64,000 bases of DNA from Dastarcus helophoroides (Eukaryota; Arthropoda; Insecta; Coleoptera; Bothrideridae), in the NCBI GenBank assembly GCA_028583605.1, contig CM053337.1:25840162-25904161 (forward strand), read 5' to 3'. The first letter of the stretch is position 1. Each line of letters opens with the position of its first letter. Below the pieces are notes generated by a model that worked only from the letters and a program-made list of their open reading frames with translations, made no database searches and was not told the DNA's origin. This document shows positions 35,319 through 46,966 of this stretch, piece after piece. The position numbers were made by a program, and so were the translations under genes.

Positions 35319-38007
35319 CAGGGCTTAGAACCGTTATTTTTTTTCGTTCCGGTTTTCGGTTTTCGTCCCAGCAAAACATTTATATCGCTTGAGTCCGGTT
35401 TTCGTTTCGACAAATATAAGGATTTTTTTCGGTATTGGGTTCAGTTCCTAGCGACTCGTTTTTTTGATTTTTGTCTTCTTCGAATTAAACATTGATTTTT
35501 GAACCTAACCTAATTTAGAAAATGTTATGTCTTTTTTTTCTTTAATATTGCATGACCCTGCCTAAAATTAAAGGGTAATATTTGTTATTTTTCAAGTTGA
35601 CAAATTTCAAGCTGGAACTGAATTTTTAGTTCAATTTGAGTTTGAGTTTCAAGAAAAACCTGAAATATATGAAAAATCAAATCGGAGTTTCAGGAATTTT
35701 AAATTTCTCTTATTGATCCGAAACATTATAATTATTATTAGTTTTATTTAACGTTTCTGTGTTAAATATTTCCAATCTGGGTCGCAGAAATGTTAGATTT
35801 AAATTTAAACTCGAAATTTTCATGAAAATCTTAAATTATATACCCAAGAGTTAAAAAGTTTTAGAATATACGAAATTTGGCGATTAAAATCAAAAATTTG
35901 AGAGACTCTTTTTCATAATTATGGTTTTCTAGCTAGCCTTGACTTTGATGTGATTCTTCTAACAAAATTGATTTTTGCTGTTTCCACTTTGTTTTCTTGA
36001 ACTTTGGATTAAAAAGATCAAATTAGAAAAATAATTGAAAATGAGAAGGAGCATAAAATATAAAAGGAAAGGTTTAACTTAAGATTTTAATGAAACAGTC
36101 AAAATTTTGAAAAAAGAATATCAAAATTTAATAAAATTTTTAAAATTTATACCTTAATTTAGAAATATTGACTTTAAATCCAAATATTCGATTTTTTTTC
36201 AGATGTTGCTAAAAACTTCAACATTTCTAAAAAAAGTAAAATTGTTCAGAAAGTTTTGATTCTTTCGATATTTTAACTTTTTTCTTTTGAAGTTTTAACT
36301 TTAAAGCTGTATGCACTTTTTATTATTTTTTTTAAATATCGACTTTAAATAAAATTTAAGCGTTCTCTAGCAAGTATAACCCTTTTTATCGATATGTTGA
36401 CTTTTATTCTTCAATTCTATATATTTTTCTCAAAATTTTGTTTTAAGACTCAGACTATAAGTTTAAGTTTGGAATTTTCGACTTTTAGCTCGAAAACTCA
36501 AAATTTTCAGGATTTTGAGATTAATTTTAAAAAAATTTTTATTATAAATTTAGTTGGTTATTCCCTAAAATTTAGACTTTTTCCAAGAATGTTAATTTTT
36601 TTCTTGAAATATGGATATTCTTTTAAAAATAAAATTTTTGAACATTTGAAATCTAGTTAATGCTAATATTTTTAGCAACAATTCGAAAGCGACAAGTTTT
36701 CTGAAAAAAAACGCGAATTTGAATTTTAAAGACAGAATTGTAGGAAAAATTTTAGGTGCATCTAAAGATTTAACATTTTGAGAATCAGTTTTCGACACAA
36801 AAGTTAAAGGAGGAAAGGGCCGAACTTTCTAGTTTATACCAAAAGTTTCGCGAAAGCAAATAATATTTAAAAAACACACAATTTTTACTACTAAATTCTA
36901 AACAATCTGAAAAAAATATCGCCATTTCAAGTCTAAAGTCGAAATATTGAGACAAAAATCAAAGTTTTCAGAATAAAAATTACTATTTTAGGGTAAACAA
37001 AATCGTTGAGAGTTTAAATTAGACATTTTCTAAGATGTCACCATTTAAAATGTACTTTAAAAATGTCGACTTCAATTTCGAGATCCAGGCTTTAAATTGG
37101 AATATAATGTTGTATTTTTTCCCTGAAATTCCGACTTGAAATTTAAAAATTTAAAGGTTAAATTTAAAATAGCGAGATCTCAGCGAAAATTTTAAGAAAA
37201 AAATCATATCTTGGCATTATGGGAAGATTTGGGAAGTAGGCAGCATATAAAATTATAAGAATTTAAATTTGGGATTTCGAAAAAAAATAGAAATACTAAT
37301 AGAAGTGAAATTCGATAGAAGAAATTGACGAAAAATCGAAAATTTTGACATAAATTTAAAAAAAGAGAGATATCAAATTAGGGAAAGAAAATCGAAGTTT
37401 AAGGAAACAGGTAAATTTGGAGTTTTCTAAAAAAGTTCAAAAAAACTCGAATTTGCAAATAAAACTGTAAGGAAAGCCGAGTTTCCTTAGCTTCAATGAA
37501 AGACACTTTATTCTAAAATTACAACGAAGGATATATTTTTATTTAAACTCGAAATTTTAAGAGAAGAAAAGAAATATTTCGAGTAATTTTCAGATAACAG
37601 ACGAAATTTCATGCGAATGTCGAAAATTTTGAATAAAGATTTAAGTTAAAATTTAAAATTTTAATTTGGCTTGAGATTTTGGAAATGAGGTCACTATTTT
37701 CTAAAAAATATGGAAAGTGTTTGTTTCTGATCTAATTTTTAAACAGAAATGAGGGACTGACAGTAAACTCCTAATTTTGAGATCAAAGCGGTAGAGATTT
37801 GTGTACAATTTTAAAAAACAAATTGAAATTTCTAAGAAAAAATTCGAAAATTAGGGATAAAATAATAACTGATTTATGTACATAAATTCTTCAACGAACC
37901 TAAATAAACCGAATTTTTTTTGCGGTTTCGCTCTAGTTTTCGTTTGGACGAAAATAGCGGTTTTTTTCGGTTTTCGATTTTCGGTTTAGTTCCGATTCGA
38001 AGCTCTG
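35319..38007. mobile_element. Non-autonomous hAT-type element, 2.7 kb
   Basis: Ends CAGGGCTTAGAACCG and, read inward from the right, CAGAGCTTCGAATCGG. The flanks GAAAAAAC (35311-35318) and GAGAAAAC (38008-38015) form an 8-bp target duplication with one mismatch. The subterminal clusters of CGGTTTTCGG-type words match those of 9061-10045, and so do internal segments: 35490-35625 with 9236-9370, and 37330-37530 with 9393-9610. Between those segments this copy carries about 1.65 kb of AT-rich quasi-repeat that the short copy lacks. No transposase is encoded. Confidence 0.85.
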
Positions 38008-38015
38008 GAGAAAAC

Positions 38016-38870
38016 TCAAATTTTGTAAAATATTATGTTTTTTTTTTCAAATTTTAAATATTAGCTTGAATTCTGGATATTTTCTGAAGAAAACACTTAT
38101 CAGAAATGCAATTTTTTTTTAAGATTTCAGTGGGTGTTAACCCAAAATTTCTATTTTTTTTAATATTCAGTCTCAAAAATTTGAATTTTTCTAAATGTTC
38201 AATTTAGATTTTGAATTTTTCAAAAATAGAAGGATGCAAATATTTTAAATTAGATGTGAAAGGAATATTTAAAAAAAAGTATACTCAGAAATATCTACTT
38301 TGGATTTTAGTAGTTTTTTTTTTTGTTAAGAATTGAATATTTCGAGGAAAATTCGAAATTCTTAAAAAATGCTTTTTGTATAAATTTTGAAACGTTAGAA
38401 ATTGTACATATAAATGGAATTTTTTTATAAGTTTTGGTTTCGATCGAAACCAGAACAAAAGCCGAAATTTGGTTTATATTTCTAAATAGAAATAATATAT
38501 TACATAGGGTCATATTGCGACTGAAATACTAAAATTTGAAAATTTCTAGCGGTACCGTTTTTGCATATTCGCAGTACAAAAGTATACATAAATCTTACGA
38601 AAATTCGATGCTTTTTTCCGCATGTTAGGGAAACATCTTGATGTAATGGCAGCATATCAGCTCTACTTTTATATTAGCCCTCGTTACCTTGAACGTAGTC
38701 AGCGTTATAAACTAAATAAAAAACTGAATATTGAAGTTAATTTTTGCAAAACTAAGTATGACGCAATAATGATCCCTAAATGGGCAAAATTCTAGTAGTT
38801 GTTCAGCCTCTATCTGGAATAGCCGCCGTTGTTGGTGGCGGAGTGATTTATTTTCTCATTGTTGTTGCAG
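38016..38870. other. otp intron, 3' end
   Basis: AT-rich sequence ending in the acceptor ttgttgttgcag. The codons just upstream of the acceptor that are open in frame with the exon are intronic. Confidence 0.6.
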
Positions 38871-39151
38871 GTGATAGCATGATGACGTACTGTAACAGCG
38901 GAGGCGGTGGCGGCGGTGGTGGTGGCAACGGAACTGGAGGGTCTGGCGGTTCGCCGCCCCCGCAGATATCGTGTTCGAGTGCGGCCACTCCGCCAGTGGC
39001 GTCCGGCGCCTCCCCCACGGATCAAGAGGAGGACGTTTGGCGCGGTCACAGTATCGCAGCGCTGAGGCGGCGCGCCTCCGAACTGAACGCCGCCATACCA
39101 TCCTATCTGCAAATCAACTACGACACCCACAATAACGCTTCGGTTTACTAG
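38871..39151 (+). CDS. orthopedia, last exon with OAR motif
   Basis: Begins with GT, which completes the Gly codon split with the exon at 19567, then DSMMTYCNS, a run of nine Gly, a Gly/Ser/Pro stretch, and SPTDQEEDVWRGHSIAALRRR. DVWRG followed by SIA.LRR.A is the C-terminal OAR motif as found in orthopedia (vertebrate form DVWRGTSIASLRRKALEH). The visible partial protein is 207 residues, with DVWRG at about 169-173. After the OAR a further tail (ELNAAIPSYLQINYD, then THNNASVY) runs to TAG. GC content jumps sharply relative to the intron. The open frame extends upstream to an ATG at 38780, but that part lies before the acceptor. Confidence 0.93.
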
Positions 39152-39480
39152 TTTCAGTAGAGCGTGTTCGAAACTTTTCGACGTTACGTTACGAATTGTG
39201 TACTATTTTGAACGTACTATTAGGTGAAAAGTTTGGCCTTTTATTGGACACATTAATAAATATTTTTAAACACTGATCCAATTGAACTTGAACTAGCGAT
39301 GCATTTATTATTTTATGATGTTCTAAAATTTGACAGTCTCAAGAATTTGAATAAGACTGAAAAAATATTTTCAAAGTAGAATAAAAGGCCAACATTTTAT
39401 TACATATTCCAATAGATTTTATTTATTGGCTGTTTAATTTTGTACATTGTATTAGTGTAAATTATTTCAATAAATCCGGG
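39152..39480 (+). other. otp 3' untranslated region with poly(A) signals
   Basis: Canonical AATAAA hexamers lie at 39255-39260 and 39469-39474, about 105 and 320 bases past the stop. Either could end the transcript; the first is preceded by ATT and followed by T-rich sequence. Confidence 0.55.
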
Positions 39481-39880
39481 TAGAATATGTATACGGTCAA
39501 AACTAAAAGGTATATACATATAACAGTTTTTCCTAGGTTAATGAAAGTGTACATTCAGAAAGATTTTAGAAAGTTCAGCTTCAGTTCTGCAATATATTTC
39601 ACCCTGAGAGATACACGAAAATGAAGGCTTAAAGCAAATTGCTTTTTTCTAAGGAAATATATGCATATTTGTTGATAAATTCACCTTTTTCTATCTATTT
39701 TTAATTCTTTAATTAGACAATCAGAGGCGCACTAAGAAAATGTCCAAGTTTGAAGCTGTTTCAAATGATAACAGTATTAATTTGCCTTGGTGAGAATTGA
39801 AGAACAAAATTTTGCAGGAAATTTCAATTTTAGCAACATTTTGGGGAAGAGTTATCGAGTTTACTTAGAAAATTTAGGTG
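39481..39880. other. Intergenic, nothing recognised
   Basis: Moderately complex AT-rich sequence downstream of otp. No exon or RNA seen. Confidence 0.4.
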
Positions 39881-40075
39881 AAATTGACTGGTTCTTGGTT
39901 ATCTTCAAAAAATGGATACACAAATCTTGTCCCCTAAAACCAAGAAGGATTAAAAAACACAATCGCAGTTATTCTAAGGCGTGTGGCTATCGAAACGCCT
40001 TAGATCAACTGTTGTGTTTTAAAACAGTCTTGTTGACAGAGGACAAGATCTGTATATCAAATTTTTATAGAAAAT
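39881..40075. repeat. Short hairpin repeat, copy 5
   Basis: GACTGGTTCTTGGTTATCTT, CAAATCTTGTCCCCTAAAAC and GATTAAAAAACACAA are mirrored by TTGTGTTTTAAAACAGTCTTG and GAGGACAAGATCTGTATATC. The loop holds an AAGGCGT...ACGCCTT hairpin. The 120-codon frame over it is a by-product. Confidence 0.65.
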
Positions 40076-40149
40076 TAAAAAAAAAACTTGGAATCATTAC
40101 AACAGGGTTCTTAATCAACTCCGATCTTAACTCACAATCTTTAGTGTAA

Positions 40150-43100
40150 AATTGAGATTTCGAGTTTAAGGTCCAAATAGGGCATCCGATTTTTTCTTCC
40201 AAATTTATATAATTTCTAAACTTACAGCTTTTTTTTAATTTTGGACTAAGAAATGTCTACGTTTGCCTAAGCTTGTTTTGAAAATTTCAGCTTTTTGGAA
40301 AATTTCGACATATGCGAATATTCTGAAATTGGATATATAATATTTTTTGAAAACTTCAGCTGTTTTTCTAGATCTTTTTTAAAAATTTTCACATTTTTTA
40401 AAAATTCACATTTTTTTTTAAATGTAGTTATTTGATAGTTGCACTTTTACTAAAATTTCGACTTTTCTGCGATTTTTAATTTTTCTAGAAATTTCATTTT
40501 TTTTTCAGGATTCCTTTCCTTGCACTTTTTTGTAAGCTTTGAATTTTTAAAAATTTTTATAGTTTTTGTAACTATTAAATTTATTTTGAAAATTTCGACT
40601 CTAGAAAATGTTAACTCTTTGTGTTTTTAATGTTTAGATGTGTTTGAAATTTTGTATGGGGCTTTTGACGTGTTGATTATTTCAAAATTTTAATTTTGTT
40701 TAAAGATTTATATGACTTTCAAAAAATTTTGCTTAGTTTTGTTTAACAATTTTTTTTTTTTAATTAGTAGTTTTATTTCGAAAACTTTGACTTTTTTGCA
40801 AACTCTCAATTTTTTTTCAAAATGTCGTGTTTTTTGAAAGCTGAACTTTTCTCAAGTTCAGGATTTTTTGAAATTTTCAACTTTTTTAAAATTCAGCTTT
40901 TTTCTAAATATCGACTTTTTAAGAATTTCAATTTTTACCAAATGTCGACTAAAATTCGACATTATAAAAAAATTTCGGCCTAACGAAAATTTTCAATTTT
41001 TAACAAAATTCGACTTTCAAATTTTTCTAACATTTTTGACATTTATTGAAAAATTTAATTTCAATGATTTTTTTAAATCTTTTTTCGAATTTGGGCTTTT
41101 CTATTTTATTTTATTATAAAACTCGACATGTTGAAGTTTTGGACAATCTTTTTAAAATCTGACTTCCAAAAAAATGTATAATTCCTTTTTGAAAATATCG
41201 CCAAACGTATTTTCAAATTCTTGTAAAGTATCGACTCCATTTTTGCAAACCTTCTACGTTTTTAATGATTTTGACATTTTTTCAAGACTTTTGTGTATAG
41301 GTCAAAATTTCGAATTTGTTGTGAACATTTCCATTTTGCTAAATATTTTTTTACTTTTCGACTATTCTTGAAAAATTCGAGTTTTTCTGAATACGGCGTG
41401 ATTTTTTCGGATTTTTTATATTTTTTTAAATCTTTGACCTTTTCAAAATTTCGACAAATTTTGTGACATTTTCGACTTTTTTAGTGATATTGAATTTTTT
41501 TCCGAATTTTAGTATCCTTTTTAAAATTATTTCAACATTTAAACTATTCTTAAAAATTGTGATTCTTTTAAAACTTGTTTCAATTTTCGATTATTTTTTA
41601 AAGCTTCGAGTTTTTCTGAAAGTTTCTAAAATAAATAAAATTCAATTGTTTTGAAAATTAAAACTACGACTTTTTTAAGTGCGAGATTTTTTTTAAAATA
41701 TCGATAATCTTTTGAAAATCCTAACTTCGTAATGTGCCGAATTTGTAAAAATCTACTTTTTTAAAAATGTCGATATTATTTTAAAATTCAAATTTTTTCT
41801 GAAAATTTTTATTTCAAAATTTCGATTTTTTGCAAATTTTTAATTTATTAAAACCCATTTTAATTGTCAAAAACGTAAATTTTTTTCAAAACTTGTACTC
41901 CAGGTTTTTTTTAATTTGAACGTTCTTTAAAAATCTAGACTTTGAGATTTTATATTTTTGTCAAAATTCATACCTCTTTCAAATGAAGACTTTCTTTGAA
42001 ATTTTCAAATTTTCAGTCCCTTCAGAAAGGTGCATTTTTTTCTTAGATTTCGCGTTGACTTTTTTTTGAAAATTGTTAATTTTTTTAAATTATGGTTTGT
42101 TTTTCAGAATTAAGAATTTTTAAAAACTGTTAGTTTTGATTAAAACCTTGTCTGCCAAAATTTCGAAACTTTTTGAAAAATGTGGATTCTATTTGAAAAT
42201 ATCGGTTTTGACTCTTTATGGACATTCATAATCTTTTTGGTTCGTATTTCGGAAATTCAAGTTTTTTCTAATTTTTTATCCATTTTTCAAATATAAAATA
42301 TTTGGAAAATTTCAATTTTTTTTTACAAAATTTCGACATTTTGTTTAAATTTCCACATTTTTCAAAACTTCAATTTCAAAATATAAGTTAAGACTTCGAA
42401 ATATTGTTTTTTTAACAAATTTCTACTTTTACTGAATGTTGATTAAATTTTCAAAAAAATTTCGGCCTAACGAAACTTTTGAAATTTTAAGAAAATTACA
42501 CTGTTTTATAAGTTTTGCAATTTTCTTAAAAAGTTCGATATTTACTGAAAAATTCTACCTCATTAAATCTTTTTTATTAAATTATCAATTATCTTTCAAA
42601 TTTCCACTTTTTCAAAATTTCATTTAATTTTACAACTCATGTTAAAGTTTTTGACAATATTTTGAATTCCCACTTTATAAAAAAATCAGAATTCCTTTTT
42701 GAAATTATCGCAAATGTATTTTAAAATTTTTAATTTTTTTAAAATTATCCACTTCTTTTCTGAAAACCTTCGACGTTTTTAAATGATTTTGCCATTCTTT
42801 TGAAATTTCAATTTTTTTAAAATTATTTATGTATAGGTCGAAATTTCTATTTTATTTTGAAAATTTCTATTTTGTTAAAAACTGCTTTAATTTTCTGTTG
42901 TTTTTGAAAGTTTCGATTTTTTCCGAAAATGACGTAATTTTTTCAGATTTTTGAATTTTTTTTAAATATTCGACTTTCTCAAAATTTCGACAAATTGTGA
43001 CATTTTCGACTTTTTTAATGATTTTGAAATGTCAGAATTTTCATATCCTTTTCAAAATTTCAGTTTTTCTCAAAAATTGTTATTCTTTTAAAACTTGTTT

Positions 43101-44960
43101 CGATTTTAAACCATTTTTTAAAGCTTCAAGTTTTTTGAAAATTTTTAAAATTTCTTAAATTCAATTCTTTTGAAAATTTAAACTACGACTTTTTTAAAAG
43201 TGGGAAGTTATATTTTGTTATTCAACTCGACATGTTAAAATTTTTGACAACCTTTTTGAATTCTCACTTTATAAAAAAAATTAGAATTCCTTTTTGAAAA
43301 TATCACCAAACGTATTTTAAAATTTTTTAATTTTTTAAAATTATCAACTTTTTTTTGAAAATCTCTTAGGTTTTTTAAAATTATTTTTGTATAGGTCAAA
43401 ATTTCGATTTTATTTTGAAAATTTCTATTTTGTTAAAAACTGATTTAATTTTCTGTTGTTTTTGAAAGTTTCGAATGTTTCCGAAAATGGCGGGATTTTT
43501 TCAGATTTTCTGAATTTTTTTTAAATCTTCGACTTTTTTAAAATTGCGACAAATTTTGTGACATTTGCGACTTTTTTAATAATATATTCTTCATGATTTT
43601 AAAATTATTTTCCATATCCGTTTCAAAATTTCAAGTTTTCTCGAAAATTTTTATTCTTTTAAAACTTGTTTCGATTTTCAACTATTTTTTAAAGCTCCGA
43701 GTTTTTTTTTTAAATTTCTCAAATGTTTAAAATTCAATTCTTTTGAAAATTAAAACTTCGACTTTTTTAAAAGTGGGAGATTTTTGCAAGATATCGACAT
43801 TTTTTTGAAAATATTAACTTTACTTTATTGAAATTGTCGTTATAATTTTAAAACTACAATTTTTTCTGCAAATTTCAGCTTCAAAATTTCGAATTTTCGA
43901 AAAAAATTAATTTTTTAAAGCTCACTTTAATATTTGGCTCTTTTTCAAAATTTCGATTTAGGTTTGAATTTTTTTGAAAAGTTGTACTCTTTCGAATACC
44001 AATGTTTTTTTAATTTTACCTTTCTTTGAAAATTTGATATTTTAAAATTTTTTGAAAATTTATTCCTTTTCTAAATGACCACTATTTTGGAAAATTCGGT
44101 CTATTTCTAAAATTTTCAACCCTTTCAAAGATGGGATATTTTTAGATTTCGTGGGTTTTTAATACGTCGACTTTTTTAAAAAATTGCTATTTTTTAAGCT
44201 ACTTTAATTTTGGCCTGTTCTTCAGAATTTAGAATCCTTAAAACTGTTCATTTTTATTGAAAGTTTAGTAAAATATCGAAACTTATTTAAAAATGTGAAC
44301 TTTTTTTGAAAACATCGATTTTGATTTTAACGTTTTACAAACAGTTCTAAATCTTTTGGTTCGATTTTCTCTCGGAAATTTTAATTTTTTTCAACATTTT
44401 TGCTCATTTTTCAAATATTCAAATACTTGGAAAATTACAGTTTTTTTTTACAAAATTTCGACTTATTTAAATTTCTACATTTTTCGAAACTTCAATTTTA
44501 GAAAATAAATTAGGACTTCAAAATATCAATTTTTTTTGAAAATTTCATCTTTCTTAACCTTATTTTAATTCGTCATGTCTCGTATTCTGTCTGAAATAAA
44601 TACCTTATTTTTTGTCAACTATAATGAGGTGACGTTTAAAGAATTTAAATACAACCTAGTCATATTATAGAATATTATCAACTTTTATTTCTAAAAATTA
44701 AAATGTTTCCAAAATGGGTTGCAGATATGTTAAATAACAGTAATTCATTTTATTTAATTTTGCGACTCTTTCAAAATTTAGAACTTTTAAAAACTTCAAA
44801 ATTTTTTAAATTTTAAAATTCTAAACTCCCTGATTTTTTAAAAATGTTGCATTCTTAAAGCTTCTCGTTTTTCCGAATTTCGATATATGTTATTGAAATT
44901 TAGACATTCGACAAAAGTCGATTGTCAAAAATTTCAAAATTGAAGTTATCCACGTCGAAC
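40150..44960. repeat. Longest quasi-repeat block, T orientation, with higher-order duplications
   Basis: About 4.8 kb made almost entirely of TTTTTGAAAATTTCGACTTTTTT-like words. Longer landmarks recur: AAAATTTCGGCCTAACGAAA at about 40970 and 42456; CTCGACATGTT(G/A)AA near 41126 and 43227, with a variant near 42637; GTGTATAGGTCAAAATTTCG-like near 41294, 42828 and 43388; and a C(A/T)ACGACTTTTTTAA-like phrase near 41665, 43185 and 43758. Spacings are about 1.5 kb and then about 0.57-0.59 kb, so part of the block arose by segmental tandem duplication with an internal deletion in one unit. The short Phe-rich frames are compositional. Confidence 0.75.
44565..44770. repeat. Dispersed module, copy A
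   Basis: Contains TTTTTTGTCAACTATAATGA, GGTGACGTTTAAAGAATTTA and GTTTCCAAAATGGGTTGCAG followed by ATATGTTAAATAA. A homologous module is at 58775-58950, and its last part also appears at 35755-35805 (TATTTCCAATCTGGGTCGCA). All three sit at the edge of, or inside, quasi-repeat blocks. Confidence 0.55.
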
Positions 44961-45403
44961 ATTGTTTTATTACAAACACCCACATCTCAGGAATGCCAAC
45001 TTATTCCTACGATCCGTGCCCTTATTCTCGCGAGTAGCAAACTGTTAAAAGGAAATTAAATTAAAATATTGAAATTTCGGGTCAATTTCTTCACTAGAAA
45101 AATTTTTATTGGTAGATGGAGCACACAAGTCATGATCTAAAAATATGTATTGTATAAATTTGAAGCACATTTTTATGAAGAATTTATAGCTGCTATTTAT
45201 TTCGATTTATTATTTGAATCACGGCAAAAGTAATTTTTTTTACAGAAGCCACAATGGATTTTCTAGGGATAGTCTTTTATATATATTAATTTGATCCTAA
45301 AAATAAGATTTCATAATTTGACTTTGTTCCATGTTTGCCAAGCAAGTCTTAAAACTAACCTTGTCACAATATAATCTTTTTTCTTAAACAACGAAATGGT
45401 TTT

Positions 45404-46966
45404 TAGGGATGTAACAAATTTTGGTTTTTCCACAATTACGAATGCGAATGCAAATGTTGAATTTTTCACTGAGGCTTACTTAAAGAATTTTGTGAGAAAC
45501 GTCGCCAAATACAGAATAAATCGAATTTGGCGAGTAAAAAAATAGTTTCTAAAAATATATCTCTGACAATTATTATTTTCATTTAAAATTTGACATAATT
45601 TGGAAATTTACAAGAAATATTTTTCTCTAAATTTCATAAAAGTAATATTCCCCAAATTTCTATTTAAATTTCAGAAAAATAATTGACATTTTGGATAAAA
45701 AAGCTCAATTTAAAAATTCGAAGATAAAACGAATTTTGAAAAACGATTGAAATTTCTGAAAGGTCAAAATTTCGAGAAAAAAGCCGAGATTTCTATAAAT
45801 ATTCAAAATGTTTAATATAGTCAAATTTTGAGAGAAAACAATAGAATTTTGAATTTAAAGCAATTTATAAAAATACTAATTATAATAAAAAAGCAGTTTT
45901 GGGATAAAGTCAAAATATTTGCAAAATACTTCAATTTATGAGAAAAAGATGATTTTCGACGTAAAAATCGAAAGTTTTTAAAACCTAAACCAGTTTCGAA
46001 AATTTTAAGGAAAGGGGCGAATTTTGGGGAAAATTTCCGGAAAAAGTCGAAATTTCATGTTTTAACGACTGCCCTATTGAAAGACAAGCTCCCCCCTGCC
46101 CCACAGTGACATCAGAAAATATCCATTATTGAAATAAATGTCAAAATTTTGAGAAACAATTTAAATTTTGAGTTTTCTAAAATTTTTATCGTGACAAAAA
46201 TACAAAATTTTGAAAAATATCTTTGAAAATTTCCAGATAAATAAGATTCTAAAAAATTTTACTTTTTTATCAAAAGATCCACCAAATTTCGAGAAAAAGG
46301 CGAGGCTTGATAAATAAGTCGAAGTCTGCAGAAACACGAATTAGAAAGAAAGTCAAAATTTTCAAAAAACGTCAAAGTATGAAAACTAACGAAATTTTGA
46401 ACAAAAAAAAGAAATTTGGAGAAAATTCTGGGTAAGTCAGATTTTAAAAAAAGAGATCGAATTCTAGAACAAATTTGAAATTTCAAAGGAAAAAGAGAAA
46501 TCTTTTCAAAAAATAAGACAAATTTTGATAAAAGATGAAATTTCGAAGAAATGTTGAAATTTCAAGGAAAGGGCTAGCTTTTAGAAACAAATGGAAACTG
46601 GAAAAGGTTCCCCAGTTGAGAGGATAAAATTTTGGTTGGCTGTATAAACCAAGGGAGAGTAAACTGCGTTATTGTAGCTAGCTACTAGGAAAAAAAACAA
46701 GGGGATTTAAAAATACTTTTTGTTGTAGGTGGGACTGGATAAATTGCTGTATTAGTTATTATCTTAAGAAATGTTTATTCCTCAAAGGTCCATGGAACCC
46801 AGTTTAAGAAACCTTGCCTTAGCAGTTGCATTGCTGTGTCATAAAGAATGTCCCGTGTTATTTCCAAATACATTCGCAATATATTCTCATAATTTATTGC
46901 GAATACAAATGCGAAGGCGAATATTAAAAAACATGCGATTAATCGCGAATATTCGTTACATCACTA
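45404..46966. mobile_element. Candidate non-autonomous hAT-like element filled with quasi-repeat
   Basis: The left end TAGGGATGTAACAAATT and the right end, read inward as TAGTGATGTAACGAATATTCG, are inverted. Subterminal GCGAATATTCG/GAATGCGAATGC words cluster at both ends (45446-45460; 46870-46955). The interior, 45660-46600, is A-oriented quasi-repeat. I could not find a matching 8-bp duplication (flanks ATGGTTTT and CTCAAACA), so the boundaries or identity are uncertain. Confidence 0.45.

Larger units (their letters stand above)
19568..38870. other. otp intron, 19.3 kb
   Basis: Phase-1 intron (GTAAGA donor; ttgttgttgcag acceptor). It is enlarged by two LINEs, LTRs, foldback elements, a piggyBac-like candidate and a hAT element, each listed. 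A further small in-frame exon inside it cannot be excluded, but none is needed to keep frame. Confidence 0.8.

Noticed and set aside
38780..38870. ATG-started extension of the last otp exon
   Set aside because: It lies upstream of a strong TTGTTGTTGCAG acceptor whose phase matches the previous exon, so it is intron.
38810..39130. Minus-strand frames of 81 and 106 codons
   Set aside because: Antisense of the GC-rich last otp exon; Arg/Thr-rich complement of the Gly/Ser/Pro stretch.
40868..42627. Several Phe/Lys-rich frames of 60-83 codons
   Set aside because: Chance open frames in T-rich quasi-repeat with no domain or splice context.
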